Shown: piece by piece, positions 59,361-64,000 of the stretch
Layout of the letters: every line of letters begins with the position of its first letter
Numbering within the stretch: position 1 is the first letter of the stretch
Assembly (NCBI RefSeq): GCF_004340905.1
Contig: NZ_SLXD01000009.1
Coordinates: 124,001 to 188,000 of the forward strand
DNA length: 64,000 nucleotides
From: Rubrivivax gelatinosus
GTDB taxonomy: Bacteria > Pseudomonadota > Gammaproteobacteria > Burkholderiales > Burkholderiaceae_C
Reading direction: 5' to 3'
Made by a program: the position numbers and the translations under genes
The notes under the pieces: generated by a model
Database searches by the model: none
What the model was told of the DNA's origin: nothing
The model's input: only the letters and a program-made list of their open reading frames with translations

Positions 59361-60890
59361 ATGCACCAGACTCTGGAGGCGCTGCTGCGAGCCGGCGCCG
59401 AAGACGCCGTCGCGCTGGCCGCACCCGGCCGCGCGCCGCTGAACTACCGCGGCCTGCGCGCGCAGATCGCCGGCACCGTGTCGACGCTGAACACGCTGGG
59501 CGTGGGACGCGGCGAGCGTGTTGCCATCGTGCTGGCCAACGGCCCGGAGATGGCGAGCTGCTTCGTCGCCTGCGCCAGCGGCGTCGCTGCCGCGCCGCTG
59601 AACCCGGCCTACCGCGCCGAGGAGTTCGAGTTCTATCTGTCGGACCTGCGCGCCAAGGCGCTGATCGTCGAGCGCGGCAGCGCCTCGCCGGCGGTGGCGG
59701 TGGCCGAACGCCTGGGCGTGCGTGTGCTCGAGCTCGTCGTCGCCGACGGCGCGCCGGCCGGCAGCTTCACGCTGGTGCCGCGCGACGGCAGCGCCGACAG
59801 CACGCCGGCCGTCGAGGGCGGCGAGGCCCAGCCGGGCGACGTCTCGATGGTGCTGCACACCTCGGGCACGACCTCGCGGCCGAAGATCGTGCCGCTCACC
59901 CAGGCCAACCTGGCGGCGTCGGCGCAGCACATCCGCGACACGCTGCAGCTGACGCCGGCCGACGGCGGACTGAACGTGATGCCGCTGTTCCACATCCACG
60001 GCCTGATCGCCGGCGTGCTGGCGCCGCTGGCCGCGGGCTCGCGCATCTTCTGCACGCCGGGTTTCGACGCGCTGAAGTTCTTCGGCTGGATGGACGAGGC
60101 CGCGCCCACCTGGTACACGGCGGTGCCGACGATGCACCAGGCGATCCTGGGCCGCGCGCGGCGCAACGCCGAGCTCATCGCGCGGCACCCGCTGCGTTTC
60201 CTGCGCTCGTCGTCGTCGTCGATGCCGCCGCAGGTGATCCGCGAGCTGGAAGAAGTGTTCCGCGCGCCGCTGATCGAGGCCTACGGCATGACCGAGGCCA
60301 CGCACCAGATGGCCTGCAACCCGTTGCCGCCGGCGGTGCGCAAGCCCGGCACGGTCGGCCCGGCGGCGGGGCCCGAGATCGCGATCATGGACGAGCACGG
60401 CACGCTGCTGCCGCGCGGCGCGGTCGGCGAGATCGTCATCCGCGGCCCCAACGTCAGCGCCGGCTACGAGTCCAACCCCCAGGCCAACGCCGAGGCCTTC
60501 ACCGACGGCTGGTTCCGCACCGGCGACCAGGGCACGCTGGACGCCGACGGCTACGTGACGATCACCGGGCGCCTGAAGGAGATCATCAACCGCGGCGGCG
60601 AGAAGATCAGCCCGCGCGAGATCGACGAGATCCTGATGGACCACCCGGCGGTGGCCCAGGTCGTCTGCTTCGGCATGCCGCATCCGAAGCTGGGCGAGGA
60701 GGTCGGCGCCGCCGTCGTGCTGCGCGAGGGGCAGCAGCCGACCGAACGCGAGCTGCAGGACTTCGTCGCCGCGCGTGTCGCCGACTTCAAGGTGCCCAGG
60801 CGCATCCTGTTCATGGCCGAGATCCCCAAGGGCGCGACCGGCAAGCTGCAGCGCATCGGCATGGCCGCCAAGCTGGGCCTGGGCGGATGA
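59361..60890 (+). CDS. AAE3/Pcs60-like acyl-CoA (oxalyl-CoA-type) synthetase
   Basis: Protein of 509 residues of the ANL adenylating superfamily. The P-loop (HTSGTTSRPKIVPLTQANL), the A5 motif (EAYGMTEATHQM), the Asp (GWFRTGDQG) and the hinge and catalytic Lys near the C-terminus (PKGATGKLQR) are intact. The segments NVMPLFHIHGLIAGVL and WYTAVPTMHQAIL closely follow plant AAE3 and yeast Pcs60, which are oxalyl-CoA synthetases; a medium-chain acyl-CoA ligase is the alternative. It has an AAGGAG ribosome binding site before ATG 59361. It follows bchO by 28 bp and overlaps the next gene (ATGA). Confidence 0.85.
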   Translation: MHQTLEALLRAGAEDAVALAAPGRAPLNYRGLRAQIAGTVSTLNTLGVGRGERVAIVLANGPEMASCFVACASGVAAAPLNPAYRAEEFEFYLSDLRAKALIVERGSASPAVAVAERLGVRVLELVVADGAPAGSFTLVPRDGSADSTPAVEGGEAQPGDVSMVLHTSGTTSRPKIVPLTQANLAASAQHIRDTLQLTPADGGLNVMPLFHIHGLIAGVLAPLAAGSRIFCTPGFDALKFFGWMDEAAPTWYTAVPTMHQAILGRARRNAELIARHPLRFLRSSSSSMPPQVIRELEEVFRAPLIEAYGMTEATHQMACNPLPPAVRKPGTVGPAAGPEIAIMDEHGTLLPRGAVGEIVIRGPNVSAGYESNPQANAEAFTDGWFRTGDQGTLDADGYVTITGRLKEIINRGGEKISPREIDEILMDHPAVAQVVCFGMPHPKLGEEVGAAVVLREGQQPTERELQDFVAARVADFKVPRRILFMAEIPKGATGKLQRIGMAAKLGLGG

Positions 60891-61894
60891 AGATCACGAT
60901 CGTCGGCGCCGGCGCGATCGGCGGCTACCTGGGCGCGCGGCTGTCGGCTGCCGGCGAGCAGGTCAGCTTCATCGCGCGCGGGCGCAACCTGCAGGCGATC
61001 CGCGCACGGGGCTTTCGCCTGATCCTCGAGGACGGCAGCGAACTCGCGGCGCCCGAGGCCAGGGCTTTCGAACGCATGGACGAGGCCGGGCCGCAGGACG
61101 TGGTCATCCTGGCCGTCAAGGCGCACCAGGTCGCCGACCTGCTGCCCGGGCTGCCGGCGCTGCTGGCGCCGCACACCAGCGTCGTCACGATGATCAACGG
61201 CGTGCCCTGGTGGTACTTCCACCAGCTCGCCGGCCCGTACGAAGGGCGTCAGCTGGACAGCGTGGACCCGGGCGGGCGCATCGCCGCGGCGATCGCGCCG
61301 GAGCGCGTCATCGGCGGCATCGTCTATCCGGCGGCCGAACTCGTCGAGCCGGGGCTGGTGCGTGTCGTCGAGGGCAACCGCTTCACGATCGGCGAGCCCG
61401 ACGGCAGCCGCAGCGAACGGGTCGAGGCACTGTCGCAGGCGCTGATGCGTGCCGGGTTCAAGGCGCCGGTGGCGCGCGACATCCGCGCCGAGCTCTGGGT
61501 CAAGCTCTGGGGCAACCTGTGCTTCAACCCGATCAGCGCGCTGACGCAGGCGACGCTGGAGGACATCACCCGCTTCGGCCCGACCCGGGCGCTGGCCGCC
61601 GCGGCGATGGCCGAGGCCCAGGCGGTGGCCGAGGCGCTGGGCGTGCGTTTTCGCATCACGCTGGAACAGCGCCTGGCCGGTGCCGAGGCGGTGGGTGCGC
61701 ACAAGACCTCGATGCTGCAGGACGTCGAACACGGCCGCGCGCTGGAGCTGGAGGCGCTGGTCGGCGCGGTGGCCGAACTCGGCCGCATCGTCGGCCGGCC
61801 GACGCCGACGGTGGATGCGCTCTACGCGCTGGCCTCGCTGCTGGCGCGCACGCTGGCGGCGCAGAAGGGCCGGCTGGCGGTGCAGCCGGCCTGA
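60887..61894 (+). CDS. Ketopantoate reductase family (PanE/ApbA) oxidoreductase
   Basis: Protein of 335 residues with an N-terminal Rossmann motif (ITIVGAGAIGGYLGARLSAAG) and the PanE/ApbA C-terminal domain (ELWVKLWGNLCFNPISALTQATLEDI, HKTSMLQDVEHGRALELEAL). The conserved Lys of WVKLWGN and the HKTSMLQD motif are the hallmarks of 2-dehydropantoate 2-reductase. Genomes often hold several homologues, so the true substrate is unsure. It is translationally coupled to the AAE3-like synthetase (ATGA), and a role in handling a related 2-oxo acid is possible but unproven. Confidence 0.85.
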   Translation: MKITIVGAGAIGGYLGARLSAAGEQVSFIARGRNLQAIRARGFRLILEDGSELAAPEARAFERMDEAGPQDVVILAVKAHQVADLLPGLPALLAPHTSVVTMINGVPWWYFHQLAGPYEGRQLDSVDPGGRIAAAIAPERVIGGIVYPAAELVEPGLVRVVEGNRFTIGEPDGSRSERVEALSQALMRAGFKAPVARDIRAELWVKLWGNLCFNPISALTQATLEDITRFGPTRALAAAAMAEAQAVAEALGVRFRITLEQRLAGAEAVGAHKTSMLQDVEHGRALELEALVGAVAELGRIVGRPTPTVDALYALASLLARTLAAQKGRLAVQPA

Positions 61895-61902
61895 GGTCGC
61901 AC

Positions 61903-61931
61903 AAAGAAAAACCCCGCCGGGCGGCGGGGTT
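61903..61931 (-). terminator. Intrinsic terminator of uspA
   Basis: AACCCCGCC and GGCGGGGTT form a 9-bp GC-rich stem with a GGGC loop (61910-61931). On the minus strand it is followed by TTTTCTTTG, so it terminates uspA. In the other direction the tail is TCAACGCG, so it is not a clear terminator for the upstream plus-strand gene, although the hairpin may still help. Confidence 0.85.
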
Positions 61932-61954
61932 CAACGCGAGATCGGAGGGCGCGT

Positions 61955-62389
61955 TCAGCGCACGACCAGCACCGGCAGCGTGCTGTGCGTCAGCACTTTC
62001 TGCGTCTCGCTGCCCAGCAGCAGCGCGCTGACGCCGCGGCGGCCGTGCGAGGCCATGACGATCAGATCGCATTCCTGGTTCTTGGCGTGATCGATGATCG
62101 CCTCCCAGGGATGCAGGGCCTCGATCGTGTGGCCGCTGCAGGCCACGCCGACGGCGGTGGCGGCCTCGATCACCGCCTTCACGCGCGACGACGCGATGCG
62201 TTCCTGCGCGTCGTAGAACTCCTGCGGCGGCACCGGCTGCATCTCGGAGATCGCGCTGTACGGGAAGGGCTCCTTGACGCCGATGACGAACATCTCGGCG
62301 CCGGCGAGCTGGGCCAGTTCCAGGGCCGTCTGGACCGCCTTGGCCGTGATCTCGGAGCCGTCGGTGGGGACCAGGATGCGCTTGTACAT
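61955..62389 (-). CDS. uspA: Universal stress protein UspA family
   Basis: Protein of 144 residues with a complete Usp fold: MYKRILVPTDGSEITAKAV at the start and the ATP-binding motif G-x2-G-x9-G-S in ASHGRRGVSALLLGSETQKVL. The ATP-binding form suggests an ATP-regulated stress protein rather than a non-binding UspA. The ATG at 62389 has a GAGGAGTC ribosome binding site. It follows the sulfurtransferase gene by 77 bp on the same strand and is closed by a good terminator. Confidence 0.92.
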   Translation of the reverse strand: MYKRILVPTDGSEITAKAVQTALELAQLAGAEMFVIGVKEPFPYSAISEMQPVPPQEFYDAQERIASSRVKAVIEAATAVGVACSGHTIEALHPWEAIIDHAKNQECDLIVMASHGRRGVSALLLGSETQKVLTHSTLPVLVVR

Positions 62390-62466
62390 GGAGACTCCTC
62401 GTGGTTCGATGTTTCGAGTGTTCTGCAGGGTCGACGTTCCTGCAAGCGGCATTGGATTGATCGCGG

Positions 62467-63303
62467 TCAACCGCGCGCGATGGGCCGCGACGGGTCTCGG
62501 CACCACTCGCTCCACGACCCCGGGTACAGCCGCATGCCCTCGTAGCCGGCGTGCGCCATCGCCAGCAGGTTGTGGCAGGCGGTGACGCCGCTGCCGCACT
62601 GGTGCACCACCTGCTCGGCCGGCGTGGCCCAGCGTTCGAACTCGGCGCGCAGCGCGTTGGCCGGCTTGAAGCGGCCGTCGGCCAGCAGGTTGTCCTTGAA
62701 GCAGCGGTTCGTCGCGCCGGGGATGTGGCCGCCGACCGGGTCGATCGGCTCGACCTCGCCGCGGAAACGTTCGCCGGCGCGTGCGTCGACCAGGCGCACG
62801 TGGCCCAGCGCGGCGAGCAGCGACTCGGCGGTGAGCGTCGCCATCGCCGGCTCGGCGCTCAGCGGGTAGGGCGCGCCGGCGGCCGGCGCGGTGGCCGAGG
62901 TCACGAGTTCGCCGCCGGCGACGGTCCAGGCGGCCGGGCCGCCGTCGAGCACCGCGACCTTGCCGTGGCCCAGCCACTTCAGCATCCACCAGGCGCGCGC
63001 CGCGTACGGGCCGCCCTGGGCGTCGTAGCAGACGACCTGGGTCTCGGGGCCGATGCCCCAGGCGCCGACGGTCGCGGCGAAGGCTTCGCGCGTGGGCAGC
63101 GGGTGGCGGCCGTGGCTGCCGTCGCCCTTGGGGCCGGACAGCTCGCGCTCCAGATGGGCGTAGATCGCGCCGGGCAGGTGGCCGGCGGCAAACGCACGTT
63201 CGCCGGCGGTCGGGTCGCCGAGGTCGAAGCCGCAGTCGAGCACGACGACGCCGGGCGCCGCGGCGCGCAGGTCCTCGGCGCTCACGAGGGTGGTGAAGCT
63301 CAT
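62467..63303 (-). CDS. sseA: 3-mercaptopyruvate sulfurtransferase (SseA-type)
   Basis: Protein of 278 residues with two rhodanese-like domains. The C-terminal active-site loop is CGSGVTAC, the CG[S/T]GVT signature of 3-mercaptopyruvate sulfurtransferases rather than CRxGx[R/K] of thiosulfate sulfurtransferases. The N-terminal inactive domain starts TTLVSAEDLRAA and includes GHLPGAIYAHLERELSG and CYDAQGGPYAARAWWMLKWLGH. It transfers sulfane sulfur from mercaptopyruvate to acceptors. The ATG at 63303 abuts the end of the DMT transporter gene. Confidence 0.92.
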   Translation of the reverse strand: MSFTTLVSAEDLRAAAPGVVVLDCGFDLGDPTAGERAFAAGHLPGAIYAHLERELSGPKGDGSHGRHPLPTREAFAATVGAWGIGPETQVVCYDAQGGPYAARAWWMLKWLGHGKVAVLDGGPAAWTVAGGELVTSATAPAAGAPYPLSAEPAMATLTAESLLAALGHVRLVDARAGERFRGEVEPIDPVGGHIPGATNRCFKDNLLADGRFKPANALRAEFERWATPAEQVVHQCGSGVTACHNLLAMAHAGYEGMRLYPGSWSEWCRDPSRPIARG

Positions 63304-63304
63304 C

Positions 63305-64000
63305 TCAGGTCTCCGTGGAAGGGGTGCGGCGGGGCGTGCGCGCCAGCCAGGTGGCGGCGATGCCGGCGGCGACGATCAGCGCCATGCCGGCCAGCGCCGA
63401 CACCGTGACCGGATCATCGAACAGCCAGACGCCGAAGCCGAAGGAGAACACGATGCCCAGGTACTGCAGCACCGCGTTCGTCATCGGCTGGCCGATGGCG
63501 TAGGCGCGCGTCAGCATCAGCTGCGCCACCGAGGCCAGCACGCCGGTGGCCAGCAGCAGCGCGGCGCCGCGCCCGGTGTGCGCGCTGGGGCCGCCGGACG
63601 CGAACATCAGTAGCGCGCCGGCCGCCACGCCGCCGGCGGCGAAGTAGAAGACGATGCGTTCTTCGGGCTCGCCGGCCTGGCCCAGCGAACGCACGTGCAG
63701 ATAGGCGCGCGCCGACAGCAGCCCGGAGACCAGTCCGGCCAGGCCGTGCAGCAGCTGGCGCGTCTCGAGCGTGGGTTTGAGGATCAGCGCGACGCCGACG
63801 AAACCGGCCAGCACCGCCATCACCAGCCTCGCATCCGGCCGCTGGCCGCGGCCCCAGGCGGCGCCGACGACGAAGACGGCGACCCACACCGACGAGGTGT
63901 AGTTCAGCGTCATCCCGGTGGCCAGCGGCAGCGCGCCCAGGGCGTAGAACCACAGGCAGATCGCGCCGACACCGGCCGCGCTGCGCTGCAGGTGCAGCAA
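63305..64000 (-). CDS. EamA/DMT-superfamily transporter, 5' end cut by window
   Basis: At least 231 residues of a drug/metabolite transporter. Helices in the EamA repeats are visible (GVGAICLWFYALGALPLATGMTL, SSVWVAVFVVGAAW, VMAVLAGFVGVALILKP, LLHGLAGLVSGLLSARAYL, RIVFYFAAGGVAAGALLMF, ALLLATGVLASVAQLMLTRAYA, AVLQYLGIVFSFGFGVWLF, VSALAGMALIVAAGIAATWL). About one and a half of the usual ten helices seem to be missing, so the gene continues beyond position 64000. The stop lies one base from the sulfurtransferase start, suggesting an operon. The substrate is unknown. Confidence 0.85.
   Translation of the reverse strand: MLHLQRSAAGVGAICLWFYALGALPLATGMTLNYTSSVWVAVFVVGAAWGRGQRPDARLVMAVLAGFVGVALILKPTLETRQLLHGLAGLVSGLLSARAYLHVRSLGQAGEPEERIVFYFAAGGVAAGALLMFASGGPSAHTGRGAALLLATGVLASVAQLMLTRAYAIGQPMTNAVLQYLGIVFSFGFGVWLFDDPVTVSALAGMALIVAAGIAATWLARTPRRTPSTET

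Noticed and set aside
61910..61931. Using the hairpin as a terminator for the plus-strand PanE-like gene
   Set aside because: In that direction the stem is followed by TCAACGCG with no T-tract; only the minus-strand direction has one.

Overview
This 64 kb window is very GC-rich chromosomal DNA from a betaproteobacterium of the order Burkholderiales. The content points to a purple photosynthetic member of the Rubrivivax/Leptothrix/Roseateles group. It carries a bacteriochlorophyll Mg-chelatase operon (bchI-bchD-bchO), an elongation factor P with the arginine-type modification site next to its rhamnosyltransferase EarP, and a hupB-tRNA-Val-ppiD block. I saw no insertion sequence, prophage, rRNA or CRISPR array. 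Genes are packed tightly, many neighbours overlap by 4 nt (ATGA/GTGA), and several convergent genes have abutting stop codons. The species assignment is inference.

Layout. 0-14 kb is mostly core genes: a LanC-like protein, pyrD, rpiA, mnmC, a heme-dependent oxidative N-demethylase homologue, efp, earP, uvrC, a lipoprotein, pgsA, hupB, tRNA-Val(TAC), ppiD and tRNA-His(GTG). 14-20 kb holds an orphan membrane-anchored gene and then a FecI/FecR/FecA-type surface-signalling iron-uptake operon with a PepSY membrane protein, behind a Fur-box-like palindrome. 20-24.7 kb holds a small outer-membrane barrel protein, a hybrid histidine kinase divergent from an OmpR-type regulator, and a TPR protein. 24.8-28.6 kb is a ferrous-iron (FtrACD-like) module: a P19 protein, a polyferredoxin, a Fur paralogue and an FTR1 permease. 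28.6-34 kb is a chain FTR1 <- transglutaminase-like protein (catalytic Cys replaced by Ser) <- DUF58 <- MoxR ATPase <- di-heme DUF1111 oxidoreductase.

34.2-46.9 kb is a complete-looking type IV filament/type II secretion-like machine on the minus strand: three prepilin-like proteins (the first with a 43-residue leader), an unknown exported protein, a PilM/N-like fusion, PilO-, PilT-, GspE-, GspF- and PilP-like proteins and a secretin. It diverges from a TonB-dependent receptor and fbpABC ferric ABC transporter (47-53 kb) across an intergenic region with Fur-box-like repeats. From 14 to 53 kb the window therefore reads as iron-related loci surrounding an uncharacterised filament machine, which I consider the best candidate for a new system.

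53-64 kb contains small unknown genes, a Sui1/YciH-type factor, DUF3422, bchIDO, an AAE3/Pcs60-like acyl-CoA (oxalyl-CoA-type) synthetase, a ketopantoate-reductase-family enzyme, UspA, a 3-mercaptopyruvate sulfurtransferase and a DMT-family transporter cut by the window end. There is no gene-free stretch longer than 300 bases; the longest, about 260 bp at 46876-47134, holds the divergent Fur-like control region.
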